A stretch of 64,000 nucleotides of DNA from NCBI GenBank assembly GCA_963701265.1, contig OY969581.1, positions 1,426,001-1,490,000 on the forward strand, given 5' to 3'. Origin of the DNA: VRUE01 sp963701265. Lineage in GTDB: Bacteria; Actinomycetota; Thermoleophilia; Solirubrobacterales; 70-9. The translations under genes were made by a program, and so were the position numbers. The notes under the pieces were generated by a model. It worked only from the letters and a program-made list of their open reading frames with translations. It was not told the DNA's origin and did not search any database. Below, one piece after another: positions 51,483-60,095 of the stretch. How positions within the stretch are numbered: the stretch's first letter is position 1; every line of letters starts with the position of its first letter.

Positions 51483-53053
51483 TGAAGGGCGCGGCTGCCG
51501 ACACCCCCGCCGCGCCGACGTCCGCCGCCAGCGCGGGTCTCGCGATGTCGCTGGCGACGTTCGCGATGGCCGCCGCCTCGGGGATCCAGGCGATCCTCTA
51601 CCTCGACTCCTTCGGCGTCGGCGGCCGCACCGACGGGTTCTTCATCGCCTTCGGCCTCTACGCGACCTTCGGCGTATTCAGTCAGAGCATCCGGGTCACC
51701 TCGGTGCCCCTGCTGGTCGGTTATCGCGCCCGCCTTGGCCCCCGCGAGTTCGCCGTCGTGATGGCGGCGATCGGCCTGCCCGTGGCGATCGCGACGATCC
51801 CGCTGGCGGGGCCGCTCGCGGCGCTGCTTGCCCCCGGCCTCTCGGACGCCAACCGGGCGGTCACCGAGAGCGCCCTGCCGCTGCTCGGAGGGGCGATGGT
51901 GCTGCAGCTCTGGGCGGCGGGAGCGGCGACGCTGCTCGCCGTGCGCAACCGCTTCGGCGCGGTCGCCTTCGCCTATGCGCTCGGCTCAGCCGCCGGCCTG
52001 GTCGTCTTCCTGATCGCCCGCGGGCCCGCCGCCGAGCTCTCGCTCGCCTGGTCGATGCTGGCGATGGCGGTGGTCACCTGCGCCTGTTCGCTCTTCTCCG
52101 CCGCCCGCTCCCGTCCCGCCGGGCCCGAGCGGGCCCCGGGGCAGCTGCGGATCGGCGAGGCGGTCGCCAAGGCACCGCTGGTGCTCGGCCGCACGGCGAT
52201 CTACCTCGCCTTCAACGGCCTCTACGTGATCACGATCGCCTTCGTCAGCCGCTCCCAGGCGGGCGACGCCACGGTGCTCTCCTACACCTACCTCTTCGCC
52301 AGCTACCTCGTCTCGGGAACGGCCTTCGCGCTGGGAATGGGGCGGATCGCCGAGATGCGGCGGGCGACGATCGCCGATCGCGCCCAGGCCCTGGCCGAGA
52401 CGGTTGTCCCGGGCTTCCGCTACTCGATGCTCGTCGTGGCGCCGGCGCTGATGGTCCTGGTGCTCTGCGTGCCCACCTTGGCCGGCAACCTGCTGCCGTC
52501 CAGCCTGGAAGCGACCGACGTCGAGCAACTGCGCCTTTTCGGGGCCTTGCTGGTCCCCTGGACCATCGCTGCGGTGGCCGTGAACCTCCTCCTGCCGGCG
52601 CTGCTGGCGCTGGGCAAGGCACGCTTCGTCAACGCCCTGGCGATCCCCCTGGTCGTCCTCCAGGTGGCCGCCACGGCGATCGGCTCGGCCCTCTTCGGCG
52701 CGGGTGGCGCCGTCGGCGCCTTCTTCATCGCACCGGCGTGCCTGGCGACGGCCCTGGCCTTCTCCGGCGCCAGGGGAGCCGCGGGCTCCCTGGCCGCCGC
52801 CCTCGGCCGCGAGACGCTCCGCTTCGGCGGCCTCGCCACCGCCAGCTTCGGCCTCGCCGGCCTGATCGGCTTTACCGTGACCAGCGGCACCGCCGCCGCC
52901 CTGATCGCCGGCATCGGCGGCTCGATCGCCTACTTGGCCCTGCTGCCACTGGTCGCCCCCCACGAGAGCTCAGTGGCGATCGCCGCCCTGCGGCGCAAAA
53001 AAGCCGCCGCCTCAACGCAGGCGTCTGCGTCGCGCGCACCCCAAGTCGCCTAG
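51482..53053 (+). CDS. MurJ/Wzx-type lipid-linked oligosaccharide flippase
   Basis: A 523-residue membrane protein of the MOP exporter superfamily with about thirteen or fourteen hydrophobic helices. The start reads LAMSLATFAMAAASGIQAILYLDSFGVGGRTDGFFIAFGLYATFGVFSQSIR, similar in plan to MurJ helix 1-2 with the short acidic turn GRTDGFF. It probably flips a lipid-linked unit. Because a second Wzx-like protein is encoded at 56405, the two may serve different polymers, or this one may be a MurJ paralogue. Its ATG overlaps the adhesin stop (TGATG). Confidence 0.85.
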   Translation: MKGAAADTPAAPTSAASAGLAMSLATFAMAAASGIQAILYLDSFGVGGRTDGFFIAFGLYATFGVFSQSIRVTSVPLLVGYRARLGPREFAVVMAAIGLPVAIATIPLAGPLAALLAPGLSDANRAVTESALPLLGGAMVLQLWAAGAATLLAVRNRFGAVAFAYALGSAAGLVVFLIARGPAAELSLAWSMLAMAVVTCACSLFSAARSRPAGPERAPGQLRIGEAVAKAPLVLGRTAIYLAFNGLYVITIAFVSRSQAGDATVLSYTYLFASYLVSGTAFALGMGRIAEMRRATIADRAQALAETVVPGFRYSMLVVAPALMVLVLCVPTLAGNLLPSSLEATDVEQLRLFGALLVPWTIAAVAVNLLLPALLALGKARFVNALAIPLVVLQVAATAIGSALFGAGGAVGAFFIAPACLATALAFSGARGAAGSLAAALGRETLRFGGLATASFGLAGLIGFTVTSGTAAALIAGIGGSIAYLALLPLVAPHESSVAIAALRRKKAAASTQASASRAPQVA

Positions 53054-53061
53054 CTCAGATC

Positions 53062-53091
53062 TACTGGGTCAACGCGTTATACTGGGTCGGT
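53062..53091 (+). promoter_or_regulatory. Leaderless promoter and direct repeats before vapB-like gene
   Basis: A direct repeat TACTGGGTC occurs at 53062-53070 and 53080-53088, 18 bases apart. Between and overlapping them is TATACT at 53078-53083, a good -10 match, only nine bases before the ATG at 53092. This implies a leaderless or nearly leaderless transcript. The repeats flanking the -10 are where a VapB/AbrB-type antitoxin would bind to repress its own operon. Confidence 0.5.
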
Positions 53092-53307
53092 ATGACTCAG
53101 CGAATGGGCGCAAAGGGCCAGGTAGTGATTCCTAAGGATCTGCGGGAGCAGGCCGGCTTGGGACCGGGAACGGGGGTGTCGTTTGAGCCTGTTGAGAACG
53201 GCATCGTGGTCAGACGGACGGGAGATCGGTCGTCTTTGAGGGGGAGATTTGCCAGTAGCGGGATGGCCGAGCGATTGGTGGAAGACCGCCGTCGCGAGCG
53301 GCCGTAG
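53092..53307 (+). CDS. AbrB/MazE-type antitoxin (VapB-like)
   Basis: A 71-residue protein with a swapped-hairpin SpoVT-AbrB DNA-binding domain: RMGAKGQVVIPKDLREQAGLGPG and VSFEPVENGIVVRR. The arginine-rich C-terminus (VEDRRRERP) would contact the toxin. ATG 53092 is the only good start. It ends four bases before the PIN gene, forming a two-gene toxin-antitoxin operon. Lower G+C third positions than neighbours hint at acquisition. Confidence 0.88.
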   Translation: MTQRMGAKGQVVIPKDLREQAGLGPGTGVSFEPVENGIVVRRTGDRSSLRGRFASSGMAERLVEDRRRERP

Positions 53308-53310
53308 CGC

Positions 53311-53700
53311 GTGGGGGCATGCCTGGACTCTTGGGCGGTGCTGGCTTGGCTGGACGGGGACGAACCGGCGGCGGCCGCTGTCGACGAGGTGATGCGACGG
53401 GAACGCCCTGTGATGAGTTGGATCAACCTGGTCGAGGTCAGCTACCGCTTGACTCGCGATCACGGTAAGCAGGAAGCCGATCGGGTCATCTCCGAGCTGC
53501 GCTCTCAGGTCAGCGAGGACCTACCAGGCGTTTCCACGATGCGTGCTGTGGCGGCGCTCAAGGCTGAGAATCCGATTGCGCTGGCGGACTGCTTCGCGAT
53601 TGCGCTCGCAGTCGAGGAGGGTGCCGTGCTCTTGACGGGAGACCCCGAGATCGTCGGCAGGACCGGTGGTCTGCCCTGTGCGGTGCGGGACCTTACGTAG
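53311..53700 (+). CDS. PIN-domain ribonuclease toxin (VapC-like)
   Basis: A 129-residue PIN nuclease. The four acidic metal ligands are in place: D6 (CLDSWAVLAW), E42 (NLVEVSYR), D93 (LADCFAIALA) and D111 (LLTGDPEI). Known VapC toxins cut tRNA or rRNA when the antitoxin is lost. GTG 53311 is the start. It directly follows the AbrB-type gene and precedes a nucleoside-deoxyribosyltransferase-like gene. Confidence 0.92.
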   Translation: MGACLDSWAVLAWLDGDEPAAAAVDEVMRRERPVMSWINLVEVSYRLTRDHGKQEADRVISELRSQVSEDLPGVSTMRAVAALKAENPIALADCFAIALAVEEGAVLLTGDPEIVGRTGGLPCAVRDLT

Positions 53701-53780
53701 TGCCCGACGGTTGGTCGGCCGTGAAGGCACCGCCTTCGGGTGGTGGCGCCTGGATTCCTCGGCAGTAGGGTTGCGGAAGC

Positions 53781-54545
53781 ATGAACGTGACTCCGTCGCA
53801 ATTCGACCAAGAGTGTTTTTTCATTACCCCGATCGGTGAGGAGGGCTCGCTGGAGCGGAAGCGTGCGGATGGCGTCATGCGGGCAGTGGTCGAACCGGCT
53901 GCCGCGGCGCACGGCCTGCGGGTGATCAGGGCTGATGAGATGGCTGAGCCGGGCACGATCACCACGCAGATCGTCGAGCACGTCGTCGGCGCGAAGGCGG
54001 TGGTTGCCGACCTGACCGGGGAGAACGCCAACGTCTTCTACGAGCTGGCCGTCCGCGATGCGGCGAACCTGCCTGCCGTGATGATCGCGGAGGTGGGGAC
54101 GAGCCTTCCCTTCGACAAGGCGCAGGACCGGACCATTTTCTTCGAGGCCACGGACCTGGCGAGCGTCTGCGACGCGAAGGACCTGCTGACCGACTTTCTA
54201 CGTGCATCGCTCGAAGGCAAGATGGGCAACCCGATCTCCAGCGCGATGGTCTGGAAGCAGTATTCGGCGAGTGGCAAGCCGGTTGAGGAGGCGGTCGCCC
54301 AGCTTGCGGAGCAGATCTCCCAGGTGGCTGCCGATGTGCAGCGTCTATCGAAGCGGCAGGTTCTGGGGGAAGGCATCGACTCCACGCCCACGGTCAAGGT
54401 CAGGGTCCCCGCCGAGGCTGTTCGTCGCACTTATCTGAAGGAATTGCACCCCGACGGCCCCCAGGAACCGGAGCGCTTCACCTTCATCAAGGGCCTAGAC
54501 GGGAACAGCAAACCGGTCGATCCCGATCCGCGGAATCCCGCCTAG
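53781..54545 (+). CDS. Nucleoside 2-deoxyribosyltransferase/TIR-like domain protein
   Basis: A 254-residue protein. Residues about 10-110 have the shared NDT/TIR-like fold: QECFFITPIGEEGSLERKRADGV, AHGLRVIRADE, and VVADLTGENANVFYELAVRDA, whose D-x-T-x-x-N-x-N-V-x-Y-E phrase marks the nucleotide-binding edge and catalytic glutamate. Relatives occur as effector domains in antiviral systems and as stand-alone proteins of unknown role. A coiled-coil segment (about 168-195) and a basic/proline tail follow. It stands 80 bases after the PIN gene in the same direction and ends four bases into the convergent membrane protein gene. Confidence 0.7.
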   Translation: MNVTPSQFDQECFFITPIGEEGSLERKRADGVMRAVVEPAAAAHGLRVIRADEMAEPGTITTQIVEHVVGAKAVVADLTGENANVFYELAVRDAANLPAVMIAEVGTSLPFDKAQDRTIFFEATDLASVCDAKDLLTDFLRASLEGKMGNPISSAMVWKQYSASGKPVEEAVAQLAEQISQVAADVQRLSKRQVLGEGIDSTPTVKVRVPAEAVRRTYLKELHPDGPQEPERFTFIKGLDGNSKPVDPDPRNPA

Positions 54546-56401
54546 TCCCGCAGTTCGTACACCCGGTACGCCGTCGAGAAGATCTGGCCTTCGGGGGCGT
54601 CGGCGAAGTCGCCCAGTTCGGCGACCTGGGTGTAGTTGCCGCGGACGTAGTCGACCAGCAGGCGGTTGTAGTCGGTGCCGATCACCGGGTAGCCCCAGGC
54701 GTCGAAGCGGGTGTTGCCGAGCACGACGATGCGGACGTCGCGGCGCTTCAGGGTCTCGATCGCTTCGCGTTCGTCGGCGCGGGAGTCGACCACGCCGGGC
54801 AGGAGCTGCAGCTCGCGCAGTGCCGGCGGGCGGTCGGTGGCGAAGGGCAGCCCGCCCTCGAGGGGAAGGGCGAGGATCGGATCGCCGGGTGCGCTGCGCT
54901 GGCGGACGATCTCCAGCGCCTGGCCGTAAGCCGCGCCGGAGTTGGCCGGGGCCATGTAACAGCCGCGCGGGGTGCAGAGCGTGTATTCGTCGCTTGCCGC
55001 CGAGCCCTTGGTCAGCGCGCTCCAGGAGAGCCCGACGAAGACGGCGCCGAGGGCGAGCAGCACGCCCGCCCGGGCGCCGGGCCAGCGGGTCGCGATCTTC
55101 TGGTGCAGGATCACCGCCAGCAGCACCAGCAGGGGGGCGTAGTAGGCGGCGTAGGTGTCGGTGGTGAAGCGGTTGTAGGCGCGCCCGGCGAGGATCAGCG
55201 AGCCGCCGATCAGGGCGAGGTCGAGCGGCCAGGAACCGGTGATTGGGGCGAGGCGGGCCTGGCGCGCCCGCACCAGCACCCAGATCCCCACCCCGACGAC
55301 GACGAAGGGCAGCCAGCTCATTCCCAGCAGCATGCGCTTCGCCTCGGTCTGGACGAGGCCCGTGGTGCCGGAGAAGGCGCCGAGGACGTGGGCGGCCGCG
55401 TCGAGCGCGAGCAGGCCGGCGGCGCCGGCGAGTAGCGGCACCAGCGCCCAGGCGCCGTGGCGCTTGTGCCAGCGCCAGGAGGCGGCGGCGAGGGCGGCGA
55501 GGAGGACGACGTAGACGAGCCCGCGCATGCCGAGGGCGAAGACGCTGGTCAGGTCGAAGGGCGCCCAATCGGCCTGGAAGCGGAGGCCGGAGATCCGCGT
55601 CATGTCGAGCGGGATCAGCTGGTCGAAGACGAGGTCTCCGGGGCCCCTGTCGATGAGAAACGGGGCGAAGACGAGCAGCGGCACGAGCGCCGCCGGGACG
55701 AAGAGCCGGGCGAGGTCAGCGAGGGCGGCGCGCCGGCCGCTTTCCATCGCGCGGCCGAGGACGAAGCCGGCGCCGATCGCGAAGGCGACGGCGGCGAGCT
55801 CGGGCCGCGTCAGCACCACGGCGCCCGCCGCCACCCCGGCGAGGACGGTCCGGCCGCGGGTCAGCGCCAGCAGCTGCAGCAGGATCGCCAGGATGCCGAA
55901 GGTCGCCGAGGTCGTGTGCGGGGCGACGTAGTTGAAGAGCGTGCCCGAGAACCCGATCGCCATCGCGATCGCCGTTGCCGCGGTGGCGAAGAGCGGCGTC
56001 AGCCAGGTACGGGCGAGCGCGTAGAAGGTGGCGAAAATCGCCAGCGCCGTTGCCAGGCCGAAGGCGAAGGCGACGGTGAAGCTCGAGCCGAAGAGCGCGA
56101 ACGCCCCGGCCAGCGGATAGACGCCGAGCGGCCCGTAGAAGTAGCGGATGTCGTCGTAGAGGACGGCGCCGTGGGCGAGCCGGTCGGCCGTCGTCAGCTC
56201 GACGCCGAAGTCGGCCTGCGGATTGCCCCAGGTCTTCCAGCTCAGCGCCGCGAAGGCGACGAAGAGGACCGCGAGCCCGACCATGGCCAGGCGATCGCCG
56301 CCTCCCAGGCGGGCGAGGACGGAGGGCTGGGCGTCCCCCTCGCTTGCCTTGTCCTTGGTGGACGTGGCGCGCAGCGAGGCGATGCGGGCGGCGGCGGCCA
56401 T
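54542..56401 (-). CDS. GT-C type membrane glycosyltransferase-like protein
   Basis: A 619-residue protein with about twelve or more hydrophobic helices, from LAMVGLAVLFVAFAAL near residue 38 to about 450. The first outer loop after helix 1 carries acidic residues (NPQADFGVELTTADRLAHGAVLYDDIRYFYGPLG), the usual catalytic region of ArnT/PMT-like enzymes that use polyprenyl-phosphate sugars. The C-terminal ~150 residues form a soluble outer domain (YTLCTPRGCYMAPANSG, then RRDVRIVVLGNTRFDAWGYPVIGTDYN). Last gene of the minus-strand run beginning at 61907. Confidence 0.82.
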   Translation of the reverse strand: MAAAARIASLRATSTKDKASEGDAQPSVLARLGGGDRLAMVGLAVLFVAFAALSWKTWGNPQADFGVELTTADRLAHGAVLYDDIRYFYGPLGVYPLAGAFALFGSSFTVAFAFGLATALAIFATFYALARTWLTPLFATAATAIAMAIGFSGTLFNYVAPHTTSATFGILAILLQLLALTRGRTVLAGVAAGAVVLTRPELAAVAFAIGAGFVLGRAMESGRRAALADLARLFVPAALVPLLVFAPFLIDRGPGDLVFDQLIPLDMTRISGLRFQADWAPFDLTSVFALGMRGLVYVVLLAALAAASWRWHKRHGAWALVPLLAGAAGLLALDAAAHVLGAFSGTTGLVQTEAKRMLLGMSWLPFVVVGVGIWVLVRARQARLAPITGSWPLDLALIGGSLILAGRAYNRFTTDTYAAYYAPLLVLLAVILHQKIATRWPGARAGVLLALGAVFVGLSWSALTKGSAASDEYTLCTPRGCYMAPANSGAAYGQALEIVRQRSAPGDPILALPLEGGLPFATDRPPALRELQLLPGVVDSRADEREAIETLKRRDVRIVVLGNTRFDAWGYPVIGTDYNRLLVDYVRGNYTQVAELGDFADAPEGQIFSTAYRVYELRD

Positions 56402-56404
56402 CGG

Positions 56405-58843
56405 CTAGGCGACGGACCAGCGTCCGCGATAGCGCTGCTCCAGCTCGCACAGCCGGTCTGACCCCGGCAGCTTGAGGGCGAGGACTGCCAGCACTGCTTT
56501 GGCGGAGAGGCGGTAGCGCAGCGAGGCGCGATAGGCGCGCTGCGCCTCCTCGAGGCGGCCGCTGTCGAGGTAGTAGCGGCCGACCTGGCGCATGTCGCCG
56601 GAGAGCACCCGGCGGGCGAACCGCTTGTCGACGTCGCCGGCGTATTCCCGGTGCACCGGGTGGTCGACGCGCAGGCGCATGTCGAGCAGCTGCGAGGAGA
56701 GGTTGTCGCCGTGGCGGCGGTAGTCGACGAGCAGGTGGGGGTCGTAGAAGAAGGTCGCGCCGTCGCGCAGGGCGCGCATCCAGAACTCGTAGTCCTCGAC
56801 CAGCATGTCCTCGCGAAAGCGCCCCAGCCGCTCGAAGAGCGAGCGGCGGATCAGCGAGGTCGGTGCCGGGATCAGGTTCTCGACGTACATCGCGTGCAGC
56901 AGCGCCTCGCGGTCAAGAACGCCCTCGCCGGGCGGGCGCTTGTACTCGCTGGTGTCGGCGCCGAAATGGCGGGCGTGGCCGAAGATCACGTCGACCTCGG
57001 GATGGGCGGTGAGCGCGGCGGCCTGGCGCTCGAGCTTGTCGGGTCGCCAGACGTCGTCGGCGGGGCACATCGCGACGTAGTCGCCGCTGGCCTCGATGAA
57101 GCCGCGGTTGTAGGCGGCGGCGGCGCCCCGCGGTTGCATCTGCACGACCTTGATCCGGCCGGCGTAGCGCTCCAGCACTTTGTCGGTGCCGTCGGTCGAG
57201 CCGTTCTCGACCACGACCACCTCGTCGGGTGGGCGGGTCTGACCAAGGACCGAGTCGAGCGTCTCGCCGATCCACGGTGCGGCGTTGCGGGCCGGGATCG
57301 CGACGCTGATCCGCAGCTGTTGCGGTTGCGGTGAGGGCACCGCCGCAACAGTTGCGGCCGGCGTTGCTTGGCGGCCGCGCTGGAAGCGGTCAGGGATCAG
57401 GTGCGAAGCGACCAGGCGCACATCGGACCAGGCGCCGGGGAAGAGCTGGCGAAGGACCAGCAGATAGGCGACCCCGCCGGCAAGCCCGGCCAGCGCCAGC
57501 GCCGCAACAGCGGGGACCCCGGCGTTGTCGAGCGCGTTTATCGCCGGTGCCGAGACAGCAAGGAGGACGGCGCTGGAGACCAGGGCGGGGCCGAGGTCAT
57601 GGGTCAGCTGCCGCAACCCGACGCCGACCAGCGGCCCGAGCACGAGACCGTAGGCGATCAGCAGGGCGACGACCTGGAAGCAGGCGACCGCGACGCAGAC
57701 CGTGGTCAGGCCGAGCGAGGCGGTGGCGAGGATCGTCCCCGCGTAGCTGGCGAAGAGGGCGACGTTGAAGATCGCCAGCGTGCGCGGCCGGCCGGCGGCG
57801 AGCAGCAACGGCCCGGTGCCGTTGTTGATCGTCATCGCCATGCCGGCGAAGGCGAGGATCTGCGCCGGCACGACGGCCGGCTCCCAGCGCGCCCCGAAGA
57901 GCCAGGGCACGAGGACAGGCGCCAGCGCGGCGAAGAGCGCCAGGGCCGGGAAGACCGCGGTGGCGTTGACGCGGATCACCCGGGCGCGCACGGCGCGCAT
58001 GTGGTCGTGGTCGTCGGTCCGCGAGTAGACCGGGAAGGCGATGCGGGAGACGATGCCGCTGATCCGCTGCTCGCTTTCGACGCCGAGGGTGTAGGCGCGG
58101 TAGTAGAACCCGACCTGGCGCGGGCTCATCACCGCGCCGAGGATCGCGTAGTCGATGTTGCGAAAGCCGACCCAGGCGGCGCCCGCGAGGCCGGCGGGGG
58201 CGCCGAAGGAGAGCACCTCGCGCAGCTCGCGCGGGTGCCAGCGGGGCAGGGTCAGCGAGGTTGCCGCGGTCAGCAGGACGAGCGCCAAGACCGCGCCGAC
58301 GAGCATGCCGACGATGTAGGCCGAGGCGTCGAGCCCAAACACGGCCGCGGCGACGACGGAGACGGCGGAGGCCGTCAGCACGCTGGCGATCTCGATCACG
58401 CCGAGGCGGCGGAAGTCGAGCTCGCGCTGCAGGGCGGCCTGGGGGACGATGCGCAAGCCGGCGAGGATCCAGATCGGCGAGAGCAGCTGGAAGAGACTGG
58501 CGGCGTCGGCGCCGAAGAGGGCGCCGCCGACCGGCACGGCGAGGAAGAAGGTGAGCAGCGTCAGGGCCGCACCGAGGACGAGGCCGATCAGGGTGGCGCT
58601 CTCGAAGTGGGCGCGGCTGACGTTCTCGCGCTGGACCAGCGGGCTGCCGATGCTCTCGGCGGCGAGCGAGAGCGCGAGCTCGCTGACGATCACGGTCACC
58701 GCCAGCGTGCCGAAGGCAGCGGGGGGGACGAGGTGGGCAAGGACCACCCCGCAGCCGAAGGCGGCGATCTCGGCGGCAACACGGGCGACGGCGAACCAGC
58801 GCACGCCCTCGAAGGCCGCCTCTCTCAGGGAGCTACGCGACAC
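56405..58843 (-). CDS. Fused Wzx-type flippase and GT2 glycosyltransferase
   Basis: An 812-residue two-part protein. Residues about 1-475 form a polysaccharide flippase with twelve or so helices (ARVAAEIAAFGCGVVLAHLVPPAAFGTLAVTVIVSELAL, LVQRENVSRAHFESATLIGLVLGAALTLLTFF). After a linker rich in P, Q and A comes a complete GT2 domain at about 505-760: RISVAIPARNAAPWIGETLDSVLGQTRPPDEVVVVENGSTDGT and VAMCPADDVWRPDKLERQ, with D-D metal ligands and LVEDYEFWMRALRDG. The C-terminus is helical. No internal stop or frameshift is present, so the fusion looks genuine. It overlaps the next GT gene by 11 bases. Confidence 0.88.
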   Translation of the reverse strand: MSRSSLREAAFEGVRWFAVARVAAEIAAFGCGVVLAHLVPPAAFGTLAVTVIVSELALSLAAESIGSPLVQRENVSRAHFESATLIGLVLGAALTLLTFFLAVPVGGALFGADAASLFQLLSPIWILAGLRIVPQAALQRELDFRRLGVIEIASVLTASAVSVVAAAVFGLDASAYIVGMLVGAVLALVLLTAATSLTLPRWHPRELREVLSFGAPAGLAGAAWVGFRNIDYAILGAVMSPRQVGFYYRAYTLGVESEQRISGIVSRIAFPVYSRTDDHDHMRAVRARVIRVNATAVFPALALFAALAPVLVPWLFGARWEPAVVPAQILAFAGMAMTINNGTGPLLLAAGRPRTLAIFNVALFASYAGTILATASLGLTTVCVAVACFQVVALLIAYGLVLGPLVGVGLRQLTHDLGPALVSSAVLLAVSAPAINALDNAGVPAVAALALAGLAGGVAYLLVLRQLFPGAWSDVRLVASHLIPDRFQRGRQATPAATVAAVPSPQPQQLRISVAIPARNAAPWIGETLDSVLGQTRPPDEVVVVENGSTDGTDKVLERYAGRIKVVQMQPRGAAAAYNRGFIEASGDYVAMCPADDVWRPDKLERQAAALTAHPEVDVIFGHARHFGADTSEYKRPPGEGVLDREALLHAMYVENLIPAPTSLIRRSLFERLGRFREDMLVEDYEFWMRALRDGATFFYDPHLLVDYRRHGDNLSSQLLDMRLRVDHPVHREYAGDVDKRFARRVLSGDMRQVGRYYLDSGRLEEAQRAYRASLRYRLSAKAVLAVLALKLPGSDRLCELEQRYRGRWSVA

Positions 58844-60095
58844 CTGCTACCTCGGCGCTCGGCCGGCGGCTGCCGACCAGCTCGTCGATCAAGGCCAGGT
58901 AGCGCTGTCGCTGGCAGCGCCACTCCATCGTCGAAAGCTGTTGCGAGGCCCGCTTGGCCCGTTCGCGCGCGGCCTCGGGATTGGCCCGCACCCCTTCGAT
59001 TGCCGCCGCGATCGAAGCCGGGTCGCCGGGCTCGGCGAAGAGCAGGTCGTCGGGGCCGAAGTAGCGCTCGATCACCGGCAGCCGCGAGGCGATCGCCGGC
59101 AGCCCCATGTGGACGTACTCGAGCAGCTTGACCGGCAGCAGCATCTCGGTGAAGCCGTCGCGCAGCGTTGGCACCACACCGAGGTGGGCCTGTTCAAGAC
59201 GAGCGGGGATCTCCTCCACCGGCGTCGGCTGGGGTGCGATCCGCACATTGGCGGGCGCCAGCGTCGCCGCCTTCCCGGCAAGCACCCTGGCCGCCTCGGC
59301 GTCGGAGCCGTAGACGTCAAGCGTGACCGGGGCACCGCGACTTTCCAATGTGCCAACCGCACGCACGAGCGTCTCGACGCCGAAGCGATCGGCGAGGCCG
59401 CCGTGGTAGACCACGCGCAGCTCATCCTCGGCGGGCGGCGTGAGCGGTGGGCGCCGCTCGCCGAAGACGCTCTCGTCGGGCGTGTTCATCACGACCTCCG
59501 AGCGCGACGCTTCGATCCCGCGCTCGCGCAAGAGGTCGCGGGCCTCGTCGGTGACGAATATGTGCGCGTCGGCGAGCGAGGCGCTGAGTTTCTCCTCGGC
59601 GCGAATCAGACGTACGAGCGGGTGGCCGGCCTGTCGTTCGAAGAGAGTGGCGAACAGCTCCGGGAAGGTGTCGTGGAAGTTGAGCACGATCGGCGTTCCG
59701 CGCAGCTTCGGCCGCCAGGCCGCGAAGACCAGGGCGTCGGGCATGTTGTGGATCTCGATGATGTCGAAGCGGTCCTCGCGGTCGAGGGTGCTGACCTTGC
59801 GCGCGGCACCGGCGAAGAAGCGCGCGTTGCCTTCGAGGTAGGCGCGGGCTCCGCCGCGGGGCTTGGCCGCGGCAGCGCGGTGAGTGCGGATGACCCCCGC
59901 GCCGACCTGCTCGCTGCCCTCGTCGGTGAGGCAGATGCAGTCGACTTCGTCGCCGCGTTCTGCCAGCGCTCGCGCCTGGCGTTGGATCCGGGAATCGACC
60001 GAGTAGTCGGAGTAGTGGACCATGCAGATCCGCAGGCTCCGCCGGCCCTCGCTTGTCCCGGGCTCAGGACTAGGTTGCGGGGCCAAAGGTCTCAA
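58833..60095 (-). CDS. Glycosyltransferase family 4 (GT-B fold)
   Basis: A 420-residue enzyme. The family start is at RICMVHYSDYSVDSRIQRQARALAERG near residue 22, so the first 20 proline-rich residues, read from a TTG at 60095, may not be translated; the first ATG in frame is inside that motif. Other features: FDIIEIHNMPDALVFAAW, ELRVVYHGGLADRFGVETLVRA, VYGSDAEAAR and FTEMLLPVKLLEYVHMGLPAIASRLPVIERY, which is the donor-binding E-x7-E-like region. It overlaps the aminotransferase gene by 26 bases. Confidence 0.9.
   Translation of the reverse strand: MRPLAPQPSPEPGTSEGRRSLRICMVHYSDYSVDSRIQRQARALAERGDEVDCICLTDEGSEQVGAGVIRTHRAAAAKPRGGARAYLEGNARFFAGAARKVSTLDREDRFDIIEIHNMPDALVFAAWRPKLRGTPIVLNFHDTFPELFATLFERQAGHPLVRLIRAEEKLSASLADAHIFVTDEARDLLRERGIEASRSEVVMNTPDESVFGERRPPLTPPAEDELRVVYHGGLADRFGVETLVRAVGTLESRGAPVTLDVYGSDAEAARVLAGKAATLAPANVRIAPQPTPVEEIPARLEQAHLGVVPTLRDGFTEMLLPVKLLEYVHMGLPAIASRLPVIERYFGPDDLLFAEPGDPASIAAAIEGVRANPEAARERAKRASQQLSTMEWRCQRQRYLALIDELVGSRRPSAEVAGVA

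Noticed and set aside
57368..59131. A 587-residue plus-strand frame opposite the flippase fusion
   Set aside because: Charged low-complexity antisense sequence with no homology features; the minus-strand fusion explains the region.
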